From the NCBI GenBank assembly GCA_009859145.1, contig VRVR01000035.1:1-26623 (forward strand): a stretch of DNA of 26,623 nucleotides. The letters run 5' to 3'. The notes beneath the pieces are model-generated. The model did not search any database. It was not told the DNA's origin and was given only the letters and a program-made list of their open reading frames with translations. Of the stretch, positions 16,729 through 25,400 are shown piece after piece (within the stretch, counting starts at the first letter, position 1; each line of letters starts with the position of its first letter). The translations under genes were made by a program, and so were the position numbers. This DNA is from Andalucia godoyi. Its lineage: Eukaryota > Discoba > Jakobea > Jakobida > Andaluciidae.

Positions 16729-17483
16729 TCTCCAAGTCAACTTTTCTTTCCCTTTCTTTCTCTTTGCACTCCCGCCGTGCTCTGACTTTCAATCAGGAAA
16801 TCCACAACGAACTATATGCCGGCGGACAGTCCAACAGCCAAAACAAGAACAGAAACAAAAAGAAGAAAGAAAGGGGGGAAACGCTCCGCCTTGAAGCTGG
16901 TCGGCAATCGGCGATCAGGGCGCGCCCATTTCAATAAAAGCAACAACAACAAAAATCCGGAAAAACGCTCATGAAATGCCTGGCAAACATGCAGATTTCG
17001 TCTTCTTGACCACCCCGGAGCATGCGCAACCCAATCGACAGAAGAAGAACGATGGCGTGGAGGGAATGGAAGAAATCTTCCCTTTCCTTTTCGTATTTCA
17101 TCGATGCTTCGTCCATTGGCTCGTGGCTCCTGCAGACGTGAACGTTTCCTGCCTACACAGACGAAGGATCCCCGAGCTCCGCGTCCGTGCGTATTGATAC
17201 GAACGGTCTTCATTCGTTGATGAAGCAGATGAAGAAGCACAGAACAACAAAAACAAGTGACGATTGACGCCCACGGTTCCATCTGCTGGCGAGTCTGGCA
17301 AAAAGAAAAAGAAAAACAAAACCGACAAGAATGGGTGGGTGGTATGATAATTTGATGATATCCCAGCTCGCCCAGACGACAGATGCAGGGAGGAAATGCA
17401 GCACCACACGACTTTCCACAGCTTGCACAGCACAGTGTGCCGCGGACTGGGCTCGCTCGGGGGGGAACGATGCAAGATAAGAA
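16729..17483. other. intergenic region, mostly featureless
   Basis: A 755-bp gap between two minus-strand genes. It contains a GTT repeat (16938-16952), C/T runs and one ATG-initiated 61-aa minus frame (listed separately). No RNA gene is evident by eye. Confidence 0.5.
16931..17116 (-). CDS. possible 61-aa small protein
   Basis: A frame from ATG at 17116 to TGA at 16931. It begins MDEASMKYEKEREDFFHSLH, then has a hydrophobic stretch (about 20-32) and ends in a Cys run encoded by a TGT repeat. The charged amphipathic start is protein-like, but there is no homology to support it and the Cys run is microsatellite-derived. It could be the 5' exon of a spliced gene or an upstream ORF of the dehydrogenase gene. 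Confidence 0.2.
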   Translation of the reverse strand: MDEASMKYEKEREDFFHSLHAIVLLLSIGLRMLRGGQEDEICMFARHFMSVFPDFCCCCFY

Positions 17484-19133
17484 TTAGGAAAATTGCTGGA
17501 GAATCTCGACGAGCTTGTCCCGGTGGCTCTCTGGGATCAATGCGTCGAAATCGAGTCCGTTTGCAGAGTTGCTCCCGAATTGGTAGAATGCCGCTGCGAA
17601 CCTCTCGAACGCATTGGAGTTCATTGCAACCGTCGAGGCCCGCTGCACAAACTCTGCAACGTCGTCACTTTGAGTTCCCCTTTCACACACCTGAGCAAGA
17701 TGGGAGAGAATGAAACACAGAATAGGAACAGAGGACGGCACGGCGAGAACATCCGCAAGAAGATCAGTACGTTCTTCGGCACTAAGAACATCCGACGATG
17801 CAAAAGGGAGCTTCAGCAGTGGGAAATCAGACTCCAAAACATTCTTTTCGCAGACTTCTCGTTGCGCATGGACATAGGAAGAGAGCGCGGAAAGCAAGTC
17901 TTGCGAGGCTAGGGAAGCCGCAAAGGAGGCTTTGGACGGCGGATCACCGCTCGGAAACTGCAGTTTGGACTCGATCGCTTGCGCGTATACGATCCGTTTC
18001 GCTGGACTTGCCACACTCGTGACTTTGCGAATGACTGTGCGGAGATGCGAGGGAGCCGCAGACACGGCACGCACAATGAATAGACAGCCTACTGCGGGGT
18101 CAAGGCAATCGAGAAGGCTGGAAAGATGGTCGCTCTGCACGACGACTTCCCATTCCGCGAAGCCGGCGGAGGAGAAAACCGAAGCGGCACACGACGGAAA
18201 CTGGGAAAGACTCGACAAAAAGGACTCGGAATATGTTGGCGTCCCAAGTAGGTATCTCTGTGCGTAGTGGATCAAAAGATTTTCCACGGCATCGACTGCA
18301 AGATGAGGCGCAAGAGACGACAGAACAGTTGATGGCTGCACAGCGAGGGAGCAGACGCCGTCAAGATTGCGAAATAGCAGACCAATGAGGAACCGGACCT
18401 GCGGTTCAAAGGACACGGTGGCCAAGTGACGAATGATGTACTGAATAAACGACGAATCTTGCTTCGAAAGAGAGCCGAAGACTGCGTAAAACAAGTTCCA
18501 GGCCTTGTTGTCTGACAATGGCAACATGCATCCACTCAACTTTGCGACCAGTGTGGATGCATTCACAGGCAAGACTGCTTCGCGCAGTGCATCTGCCATC
18601 AAATCAAGAATGCACAGTACCGACTCCCTGTACCCCGCCAGCCTGGAATCTGCCCATTTTGGAAAGCACGTGCCAAGAACAGCGACGAATCCCCCGAAAA
18701 ACTCGTCGATTTGCGGCGACAGACGATTCAGAACGGGGTTGGGCAGCTCGAGAAATGCCAAGCATGCCTTCTGAAGTTCTCCGCATTGGTTGAGCAGCAC
18801 AAGCAGCTGCGGAGCATCAGGGGTCTCGAGACGCCCTAGAACACTCGACACGAGCTGGAACGACGGAACTGCGATGCTCGTAAGTAGCATTGCCAAATCA
18901 TCCACTCGGTTTTGCTCCACCAAGTAGAACGGAAGTCTGCACGACAAGCTCACGCATTCCTTCTTCAAAAGAAGAGATCGTGTCTTCGTGAACAAGGAAA
19001 CAAGAAGCGGCACGTGGACAAGAGACGCGTCTTGGATGCCTCGGAGCTGCAAGACTATCGAATCAAGCTGTTGTTTGGATGACACATCGCACAGATAGCT
19101 GTTTGCAAGCGACTGAAACGATGTATCATTCAT
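17484..19133 (-). CDS. all-helical solenoid protein, unknown function
   Basis: A 549-aa protein made almost wholly of short amphipathic helices rich in Leu, Ala, Ser and Val, with no membrane segment, signal peptide or catalytic motif. The pattern (helix pairs of about 35-45 residues, e.g. around 55-75, 200-245 and 255-300) is typical of HEAT/ARM-type alpha-solenoids used as protein-binding scaffolds. I do not recognise the family. The ATG at 19133 is the first in frame. It lies head to head with the SP-RING SUMO ligase gene, with 374 bp between start codons, so the two may share a promoter. NSE2 acts in the Smc5/6 complex, whose NSE5/NSE6 subunits are poorly conserved helical proteins, but nothing in this sequence identifies it as one. 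Confidence 0.85.
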   Translation of the reverse strand: MNDTSFQSLANSYLCDVSSKQQLDSIVLQLRGIQDASLVHVPLLVSLFTKTRSLLLKKECVSLSCRLPFYLVEQNRVDDLAMLLTSIAVPSFQLVSSVLGRLETPDAPQLLVLLNQCGELQKACLAFLELPNPVLNRLSPQIDEFFGGFVAVLGTCFPKWADSRLAGYRESVLCILDLMADALREAVLPVNASTLVAKLSGCMLPLSDNKAWNLFYAVFGSLSKQDSSFIQYIIRHLATVSFEPQVRFLIGLLFRNLDGVCSLAVQPSTVLSSLAPHLAVDAVENLLIHYAQRYLLGTPTYSESFLSSLSQFPSCAASVFSSAGFAEWEVVVQSDHLSSLLDCLDPAVGCLFIVRAVSAAPSHLRTVIRKVTSVASPAKRIVYAQAIESKLQFPSGDPPSKASFAASLASQDLLSALSSYVHAQREVCEKNVLESDFPLLKLPFASSDVLSAEERTDLLADVLAVPSSVPILCFILSHLAQVCERGTQSDDVAEFVQRASTVAMNSNAFERFAAAFYQFGSNSANGLDFDALIPESHRDKLVEILQQFS

Positions 19134-19507
19134 CTTTTTTGGTCCGTTCTTGGCTTCTTCTTATTTCCACCCAATATATATATATATATATGCGTATAAA
19201 GAAAAGAAAATCAAACTGTAAAAATAAAAGAAGAATGGGGAAAACAGACAGAAACAAATAGAAAAACGAAATCGAGAGGGATAGACTCATGAGATCCCGC
19301 GCAATTGAATTTCGGCGCCTCAAAGGTCGGGCCTCAAATGAGTCAATTCCCTCTCTTCGACGGGCTTGGTTCTTTGGCGTTGGTTCAGCCCGCATCTGGG
19401 CGTTTCCGTGTTCTGTTTCTTTTTTTTATTATTTTACTATTTATTTTATTTTTCTCAAAGTTAGAATTTTTCATTTCATTTTTTGTTGTTGGTGTTGGTT
19501 GTGGGCG
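19134..19507. promoter_or_regulatory. bidirectional intergenic region with (AT)n
   Basis: Space between two divergent start codons. It contains an (AT)n run at about 19173-19192, a TATAAA on the plus strand at 19195-19200, and a T-rich stretch (19415-19500) directly before the SUMO ligase start. A divergent promoter is likely from the layout. Confidence 0.5.
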
Positions 19508-20401
19508 ATGTCGGACGATGAAGGAGTTGTGCTTCCTCGGATGTGCAAGGTTTCGGCAGCAGAGGCTCGGTGGGACCAGACGGAGACTCTGGCGTTTCGT
19601 CAGCGGTTTGAGCGGGTGCGATCGCACATAGAGCAGTGCTGCGCAACGCTGCTGAGTGTTGTGACGAACACGCTAGCGATGGAGGAGGGAGGGATCCCAA
19701 CGGATCTTGTCGATGAACAGATTGGAAAGGTCCAAACTGAAATGATTCGGCTTTGCACTATGCTGTGCAAGCTTGGCTACCAGCAACGGGCTGTCGACCA
19801 GATGACGGCACAGCGATTTGCGATGCCAGAGTACGAATTTGACCCTTCGGCGTCGAATGCGGAACTCGTACGCAAGGATTTGGACAGACATGTGAGAAAA
19901 TGTGCGGATGTATGGGAATCCGTCCTTGCGAGTGCATTCGAGCAGGAAGTGCCAGAGAGCGAGGTGCAGAGCCATCCCAAGATGGTCGAGCTGAACAAGC
20001 GGCTGAGCCAGGTGCTCAGCAGACGGTCCAAGAAGTCAAAAGGGAAGCAGGAGGAACAAAGCACTTCGAATAATGGCAACGACGACGACAGGGAGAGCGA
20101 CGACGACGACGACATGGAGATTGTGGGCACGCAGCGAAGCTACGTCTGCCCAATCACGAAGTCCCTCTTTGTCGACCCGATGAAGTGCACGCTTTGTGGA
20201 CACCACTATTCGAAAGAAGCCATCTTCCGATATCTTCGGTCTGCGGATTCGAGAGGCGTCCGATGCCCTGTTGCGGGATGCAAAACGCAAGTCTCGGTGA
20301 CAGTGCTTGTCGATGACCCCATCATGGCACAACAAACAGAGCTGCATACAAGGACCCAGCGCAGAATCGATGAGAATAATCCAGCACAGATCTGCTTGTG
20401 A
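19508..20401 (+). CDS. NSE2: E3 SUMO-protein ligase NSE2/MMS21 (SP-RING)
   Basis: A 297-aa protein. Residues 15-175 are helical, as in the part of NSE2 that packs on the SMC5 arm. An acidic stretch ending DDDMEIVG (about 198-207) may bind SUMO. The SP-RING at about 212-270 starts SYVCPITKSLFVDP and has the zinc ligands C230, H232, C253 and C258 (CGHHYSKEAI ... CPVAGC), with extra structural C214 and C227. The CPVAGC spacing is typical of the NSE2 branch. NSE2 is the SUMO ligase subunit of Smc5/6, acting in recombination repair and chromosome segregation. The length is close to the family range (about 250-300). I chose ATG 19508: the frame is open upstream to an ATG at 19289, but that would add a hydrophobic, T-rich leader with no counterpart in the family. 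Confidence 0.93.
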   Translation: MSDDEGVVLPRMCKVSAAEARWDQTETLAFRQRFERVRSHIEQCCATLLSVVTNTLAMEEGGIPTDLVDEQIGKVQTEMIRLCTMLCKLGYQQRAVDQMTAQRFAMPEYEFDPSASNAELVRKDLDRHVRKCADVWESVLASAFEQEVPESEVQSHPKMVELNKRLSQVLSRRSKKSKGKQEEQSTSNNGNDDDRESDDDDDMEIVGTQRSYVCPITKSLFVDPMKCTLCGHHYSKEAIFRYLRSADSRGVRCPVAGCKTQVSVTVLVDDPIMAQQTELHTRTQRRIDENNPAQICL

Positions 20402-20873
20402 TGACAACCAGACTTGCAGAATTGATGTAAAGAACGGTATTCGATTACTTTTTTGTTGCTTTATTACATTTCATCTACAAACCTTTTTTTTTTCCTGGGA
20501 GGCAACGAGAACATCACGTTCTTCTGTTGAGCCGGCAACAGCCAAGATTGAAAAGTATGAATAAGTCGTCTGTGGGTACGCATTTCGAAGAACAGCAGAA
20601 AGATAAAGAAAAGGTGACAGAACGAGAAGGAGGAGGGGAAAGTGGAAAGTTGGAAATGTGCATTGCAAACCACGTATTGCGACTGGGTGGGAAACTAGCC
20701 CTGTCGCAAGAATGAAAGACCTGCAAGACTGGAGTTTGTTCTTCCCTGGTTTTTATACTCGGCGATTCACAGGCAACAGGAATCGGCAAGCGATAGACCA
20801 GGGATGCAGAGACAATGGAGACAAGAAGGAGGAAAGGGGGAAATGAGGAAATGAGGAAGAACATACGAGTACG
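20402..20873. other. convergent intergenic region
   Basis: A 472-bp gap between the 3' ends of the SUMO ligase and the spliced minus-strand gene. It has a T-run at 20483-20493 and purine-rich stretches. Frames through it are shadows of low-complexity sequence. No gene is supported. Confidence 0.6.
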
Positions 20874-22234
20874 CTATACAGCATAGTCGGATCTCTTGAA
20901 ATCCAAGTCCGGTCGCTGGTCATCTGCGTCTCCGTAAAAGATGACCTGTTCGACGTTTGCATCTCTTCGAAACAACTCTGCGAGCCTCTCGGCGCCCTTC
21001 AAATCGGGCTTTTGCAACCGTGCATTCCGGTCCATCTTGTAACTAGCTTGCGAATGAAACACGTACGCATGCACAAAAGCGAGACATTAGACAACCAACT
21101 ACCCAGCCGTGCATTTTGGGCACTTCTAGTATATATACATATTCAACAAACAAACACAAAAATGAAGAAGGAAAAAAATGAAAAAGAAGAATGGAGTCAT
21201 ACTCGATGGATTCGATTGAGGGAAACATCGTTGGAAACGATGATGAAGGCTCTGGTGGTGCCTTTAGGACAAGCGGCGACCGACCGGACGGCACATTCGT
21301 AAACAGTTCTTCCGTTCCCGCCGCAAAGAACCGATTATATCTTCTCCAACCCATCGAAGCTAATCGCAGGGGGGAAACCACACCGAAAAAGAAGAAAGGA
21401 AACAGAAGGAGAAGGAGGAAGAAGAAAAAAGAATCACAGTTAGAGGAAAGAAGACGCCAGTGCGTGATGTGGGGGGTAAGAAATGGAAAACAAGAGAAGA
21501 GAAAAATGAGGAGACATGCGGGTCTCGGCGTGGACCGCCTGTTGGACTTCTTTGGATAGCGCCATTGCAGAGCGAAGGACTCGCAGATCCACGAGTTTTC
21601 TATCGCCGAAAAACTCGGCGATCGCCTCCGTTTGCTTTGCATGATTTGCGACGCTTCGTATAGTCTGGTTCGCTGCCCCCGACTGCGGTGCGCCCAGCAG
21701 TGATGCACTCGTCAGACGAAGAGGCTCTCGCTGCGCCGGACGCAGAATCTGCAACAGACGATACGTCAGCATAAACAGAAACGATGATGACAGTACATAC
21801 GAAAATACCATCACATCAACACACTCACTCACACACACACTCACTCACTGCTCTTCAACACAATGTTTCGGAAATATCAGGAGCAATGTCTGCTCGGAAA
21901 ATCAAGCTGTGGTGCTTTCCTCTTCCTGCGAAGACTGGACAGTAGTTCGTACAGCGGGAGAACGGAGAAACTCGGGCTCGTCGAACGGCCCATGGCTCAT
22001 GGCTCTTTGGCGCCGTTTTGGCGCGCAACTCGTGGTTCTCGGCACGGATACACCTCTCACCGGAGCCGCTGGGCTCGCTGACGAATCACAACATATTTCG
22101 TCTTCCGACCCAGGGGACAGCGTGCCGCGGACACCTGGCGCGAAAGAACCCCGCAGCGAGAGCAGTGAAGATGATGAGGGTGACGAGTACCGGTAAGGTG
22201 GGGGCATGCGCTGGCGGAAACAGTCAGACACCAT
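20874..22234 (-). CDS. four-exon gene, unknown function (about 240 aa)
   Basis: Exons on the minus strand: 22234-22061, 21748-about 21516, about 21359/21343-21203 and 21042-20874. Exon 1 starts MVSDCFRQRMPPPYRYSS and ends at a CCG|GTGAGA donor; exon 2 follows TCTGTTGCAG and reads ILRPAQREPLRLTSASLLGA. Both ends are phase 0. Exon 3 ends at ATCGA|GTATGA and exon 4 follows CTAG, phases 2 and 1 matching exactly, giving SIDYKMDRN. Exon 4 ends RRDANVEQVIFYGDADDQRP then a short tail. Intron 2 has a TCTAAC branch site and a pyrimidine tract, but its ends are unclear. The first AG (21360) fits only a GC donor at 21519, while a GT donor at 21515 fits an AG at 21344. Totals are 242 or 238 aa. No signal peptide, membrane helix or known family was recognised. 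MPPP at 22207 is an alternative start. Confidence 0.68.
21043..21202 (-). other. intron 3 of the four-exon gene
   Basis: 160 bp, GTATGA to GCTAG. The flanking frames join in phase, which is the clearest splice evidence in the window. Confidence 0.75.
21360..21515 (-). other. intron 2 of the four-exon gene (ends uncertain)
   Basis: About 156 bp. A TCTAAC branch-like site lies near 21440, followed by an 80-nt pyrimidine tract with no AG until GATTAG at 21360. The donor could be GT at 21515 or GC at 21519; an alternative acceptor is at 21344. Confidence 0.55.
21749..22060 (-). other. intron 1 of the four-exon gene
   Basis: 312 bp, GTGAGA to TTGCAG, with a GT/GTGA repeat (21813-21850) near its 3' end. 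Frames inside it stop before any usable donor. Confidence 0.65.
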
Positions 22235-22355
22235 GCTTAGAAAAGAGTAGAGAGAATGATATAATTTACGTGGATCAGAAGAAGAATGGAGAAGGGAAAA
22301 TAGCAGCCAAGCAACGGGGCTGACGAGAAACTGGGGAGGAAAAAAGACGCGATAA

Positions 22356-23069
22356 CTAGGCAAGATCAGGAGGCTGGTACTCGGCTCCGGCAGGAGCTTT
22401 TGACTTTTTGCGTGAACCCGACGAGTCGGTCTTGGAGGGATTGATGTCCTGGTACTGGTCGTCATTGTCTGCATCGTATCCGTACGTGGGCGAAGTGGCG
22501 AGTTCGGATCCGGCCTTCCACAAGAAGAAGAGTCCCACAGCGAGCACGAGGATGGTTATGCCGAGGACGCCCATGAACGCACACAGTCCGACGCCAATGA
22601 TGAGCGGCAAGTGGTCGGATGGCGACGACTGCAGCAACAAGAGCATCATTCCGATCGTGGGGACAGAGTAAAACATGCCTGCCACAAGCTGGAACCGTGC
22701 AAAGAACCACAAGAAACGCTGAGTCCAGCGATATTGAGCTGATGCAGCTTTTCTTGCGAGCTTCTGGCGCACTCTTTCCACAATCAGCGCCAGTGTGAGG
22801 GGATATGTAAGCACCCCAAGGGCATGCAGACCGATGGAAATGCTCACAGCGATGATGGCGCGCAGCTCAAACGTCGCAATCACATCCTTCGCACGGTCCA
22901 TACTGAACGAGTACTCGAGATCCGAGTACGAATATGAAGACGTCGAATGTTCTCTCGCAACCTGGTCCATCACGGAGATCCCCGTCAGCGCCGCAATTGC
23001 AAAAAAGGCGCTCGAGCACGCAGAAAACACAAAGTGACGCCCACTCAGCGTCTCAAATGCAGAAACCAT
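22356..23069 (-). CDS. tetraspan membrane protein, unknown function
   Basis: A 237-aa protein with four hydrophobic segments at about 12-34, 68-95, 119-145 and 152-178. The first loop (35-66) is Ser/Tyr-rich and acidic. The loop between TM2 and TM3 is strongly basic (VERVRQKLARKAASAQYRW), suggesting it faces the cytosol. The tail (180-237) is hydrophilic, with Tyr/Asp then Lys/Ser. No tetraspanin CCG motif or other family signature was found. The ATG at 23069 is the first in frame. It lies upstream of the four-exon gene on the same strand and downstream of another tetraspan gene. Confidence 0.85.
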   Translation of the reverse strand: MVSAFETLSGRHFVFSACSSAFFAIAALTGISVMDQVAREHSTSSYSYSDLEYSFSMDRAKDVIATFELRAIIAVSISIGLHALGVLTYPLTLALIVERVRQKLARKAASAQYRWTQRFLWFFARFQLVAGMFYSVPTIGMMLLLLQSSPSDHLPLIIGVGLCAFMGVLGITILVLAVGLFFLWKAGSELATSPTYGYDADNDDQYQDINPSKTDSSGSRKKSKAPAGAEYQPPDLA

Positions 23070-23437
23070 CCTTCCTTCCTTCAGCTAAGTTCGTTCCTGT
23101 TCTATCCGGATAGCAAACTACTCTGAAATTATACAGATTCTACAACAAACAAACAAAAAATATATCAAAAGAAAGTGAAATGATCAAAGATCAGCAGAAG
23201 GAAATAGCACAAAAAGATACCAAAACAGAAGTCCATGCATAAAAGGTGGTTGTGAAGTATTTTACTCTTCAATCCAAGCCTTTTCCAAACATTTGGCTCG
23301 CGTGGGTGCGCCTCAAACAGGTTGTTTTGGCGTAAAGTGATTTAAATTTAAAAAAAGCGCCACGAACGAATTTTTATTATTATTTTGTTTTTTACAGTGA
23401 GTAACGGGGATGAATCATGAATGGGGAAGAACCTGGA
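23070..23437. other. intergenic, A/T-rich
   Basis: A 368-bp gap between two tetraspan genes on the same strand. It is A/T-rich with TTTAAATTTAAA near 23339-23351 and TTATTATTATTTTG near 23373. No gene seen. Confidence 0.6.
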
Positions 23438-24427
23438 TCAGGGTTTGTACCGGGTGATGAACGCTGGTACTTCTATTCTGCTTTTCAGAGTGGATGCAAT
23501 GGCGAGTGCTGAGATTTGGGATGCAATGACGATGATTCCCCACATGGACACGACCGCCTGTGCATCGACGATGAACATTGCAACAATCAGCGCAACGTCT
23601 GCACACACGACTGCGTCCAGCAGCGCAAGGACGATCCGTGGTCTCTCGGAAAATGCAAACGTCAGAAGCCCTGCTACATCCGTCGCGATCATCAGCCCCA
23701 GAATCGTCTCGTGCGCGTGTCCGATCCACGGCATCTTGGAAAACACCGACGACAAGTCCCCTTGGTCGGCCTCTTCCTCGTCTCCAGCCGCATTGTAACT
23801 ATCACCATGAGAAGAGGAAGAAGAAGAAGAAGAAGAAGAAGAAGAAGAAGAGAAAAGCCAGAGCAGCGCAAGGAGGATGATCCACAGCAGATTCAGCGCG
23901 TACGCAACTCGCAAGCCTCGGGTGTTTCGGGTGCTCCTTCTGAGAGTACTACGGCGGGACCGTGAGATTGCCGCGCCTGCTGATGTTCCTGTTGATGTTG
24001 GGCGATAGTGCGGACTCAGCAGCGATGACTGCTGCGTCACGGCGGCGCCTACGGCTGGGGATTGGGGATTCGTGCCCGTGACGGCCGCCGAGGGAGGTGG
24101 TGGTGAGATATTGATGCTAGGCGGCGGGGCCTCTACAACGAGGAATGCAGCGCCATAGTGCCGGGCAGGATCGCGGACGATGGCATCACGTGCATGGCCG
24201 CTGACGATGCGCGCCACATTTCCCATCGCAGAGGTTGAGGCTGGACCAGAAGAAGGTGGCGTAAGCATCACGCCCGTCACACGATCCGGCGCCGAAGAAA
24301 CTGCACCACTACCCATCGTAGGCGTAGGTGCGGTGCTGTTTGTCTGAAACACCACATGAATGGGAACACTGTCATCGGATACTCGATGCGACGACAGCGG
24401 ATTGCTGCGGAATACGGGTCCAGACAT
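23438..24427 (-). CDS. tetraspan membrane protein with long Pro/Ser/Thr N-terminus and poly-Ser loop
   Basis: A 329-aa protein. Residues 1-165 are low complexity, rich in Ser, Pro, Thr and Ala, with basic clusters (SRSRRSTLRRSTRNTR) just before the first helix. Four hydrophobic helices follow at about 174-194, 236-258, 264-288 and 293-313. TM1 runs straight into a run of about 15 Ser, then a short acidic loop. The poly-Ser is a pure repeat. The protein ends with a short basic tail. No family recognised. The ATG at 24427 is chosen because the frame upstream (to 24688) starts with a non-ATG codon and reads through poly-Lys and a 6-bp repeat typical of a leader. It is next to a second tetraspan gene on the same strand; a duplication is possible but similarity is not obvious. 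Confidence 0.8.
   Translation of the reverse strand: MSGPVFRSNPLSSHRVSDDSVPIHVVFQTNSTAPTPTMGSGAVSSAPDRVTGVMLTPPSSGPASTSAMGNVARIVSGHARDAIVRDPARHYGAAFLVVEAPPPSINISPPPPSAAVTGTNPQSPAVGAAVTQQSSLLSPHYRPTSTGTSAGAAISRSRRSTLRRSTRNTRGLRVAYALNLLWIILLALLWLFSSSSSSSSSSSSSSHGDSYNAAGDEEEADQGDLSSVFSKMPWIGHAHETILGLMIATDVAGLLTFAFSERPRIVLALLDAVVCADVALIVAMFIVDAQAVVSMWGIIVIASQISALAIASTLKSRIEVPAFITRYKP
23811..23851. repeat. (GAA)n microsatellite encoding poly-Ser
   Basis: About 12 uninterrupted GAA/AAG units on the plus strand; on the minus strand they are Ser codons of the tetraspan protein. It is long enough to vary in length between strains. Confidence 0.9.
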
Positions 24428-24466
24428 CGTTCGTATATCTCTCTGAGCCGTATGGCTGTGCGGGCC

Positions 24467-24486
24467 AGTATCAGTATCAGTATCAG
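24467..24486. repeat. 6-bp tandem repeat (AGTATC)
   Basis: Three to four perfect copies, about 40 bp upstream of the tetraspan start codon, probably in its 5' UTR. The rest of 24487-24774 has T-runs and no supported gene. Confidence 0.8.
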
Positions 24487-24774
24487 TGCGAGTAGTTGCC
24501 TTTTTTTTCCCCCCTTCGTGAATGCGGTGTTTTTTCTTTTTAAAAAAATTAACAAAATGAATTGGTGAATTGGTTCGTTGCCTTGCCTGCGACGGCTGAC
24601 TGTTTTTGTGCATCAACATTGAACTCAAACAACAACAAAACGATTCTCTTACCGTAGTCAAATCTAGAATTTCTTTTTCATTCTTCACTTTTCTTTCGTT
24701 TCTGTCATTTCTTTCTGTTTGTGTCGATTTATTTTTTTTGTTTTTTTAATCGAACCCTCAAGCAGCACCTTTCA

Positions 24775-25177
24775 TCAAAGACAAAACATCTCACGACTCC
24801 AAAATGGGATCTTCCCAACGAATGCAAACCCGGCCATGCTCGAAGACACTGAGAACCAAGGAAGCCGTTGATTCCCCTCTCTTCGCAACTTGCTGAGCAG
24901 GCTGATGATCGTCAAATCACGAAGAAGTGATCGGTTTGCGTGAGAACACGAGGGATCAAAGGCAAATGCGTCGTCAGGCGCAATATGCAACACCGCCGAC
25001 CACATGCCGTTTCCTCCAACGTTCATTGCTGAATGTTGAATCGACTGGGAGAATATGTCGGTTGCGATGACCAGCAATATACACTGAGGAGTCAGTGCTC
25101 GCCCCAAAATAAAATAAAACCACGTGACTTGGATCTGACTTCGGTGACAGCGTAGCCGATGACCAATAATGATTCAT
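24775..25177 (-). CDS. possible two-exon small gene (120 aa), unknown function
   Basis: Exon 1 (25177-25124) starts at the first ATG after a TATA-like stretch (near 25311-25323 on the minus strand) and encodes MNHYWSSATLSPKSDPSH. A 40-bp intron, GTGGTT to CTCAG with a CTGAC branch-like site, joins it in phase 0 to exon 2 (25083-24775). Exon 2 reads CILLVIATDIFSQSIQHS, then AVLHIAPDDAFAFDPSCSHA and a basic/hydrophobic tail. An AAATAAAT poly(A)-like signal lies about 40 bp past the stop. The CACGTG at the donor and the small intron are atypical compared with the 156-312 bp introns of the four-exon gene. No family recognised. If the intron is not real, exon 2 has its own ATG at 25026 (83 aa). 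Confidence 0.35.
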
Positions 25178-25400
25178 GTTTTGGCGACAGAGGGATTTCC
25201 CAGACTCGGTCAACCGTCGAAAGACACTTCCCGATAAATGTCACTCAAAATGCTTCGTTCACCTTAAAGGCAACTCTTATTAAAAATGACGTTTGTTATT
25301 TTTCGAACTGAGATTTATATAACATAAAGAGGAACCAAAAATGAGATGCAAAATTCGGAATCCCGTTTAATTAAGAAAATGCATCTCGAAGCGAGCGCGG

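Noticed and set aside
16085-16894. 269-codon plus-strand frame
   Set aside because: Antisense to the dehydrogenase, which carries all SDR motifs.
19289-19507. 73-residue hydrophobic N-terminal extension of NSE2
   Set aside because: T-rich leader in frame by chance; gives a membrane-like stretch absent from a soluble nuclear family.
21902-22060. Extension of exon 1 to a stop at 21902
   Set aside because: The GTGAGA donor at 22060 joins in phase to exon 2; the extension ends in a stop before the next good donor.
21909-22196. 95-codon plus-strand frame ending at a CGGTAAGG donor-like site
   Set aside because: Overlaps exon 1 and intron 1 of the minus-strand four-exon gene, whose junctions match in phase; no acceptor partner was found on the plus strand.
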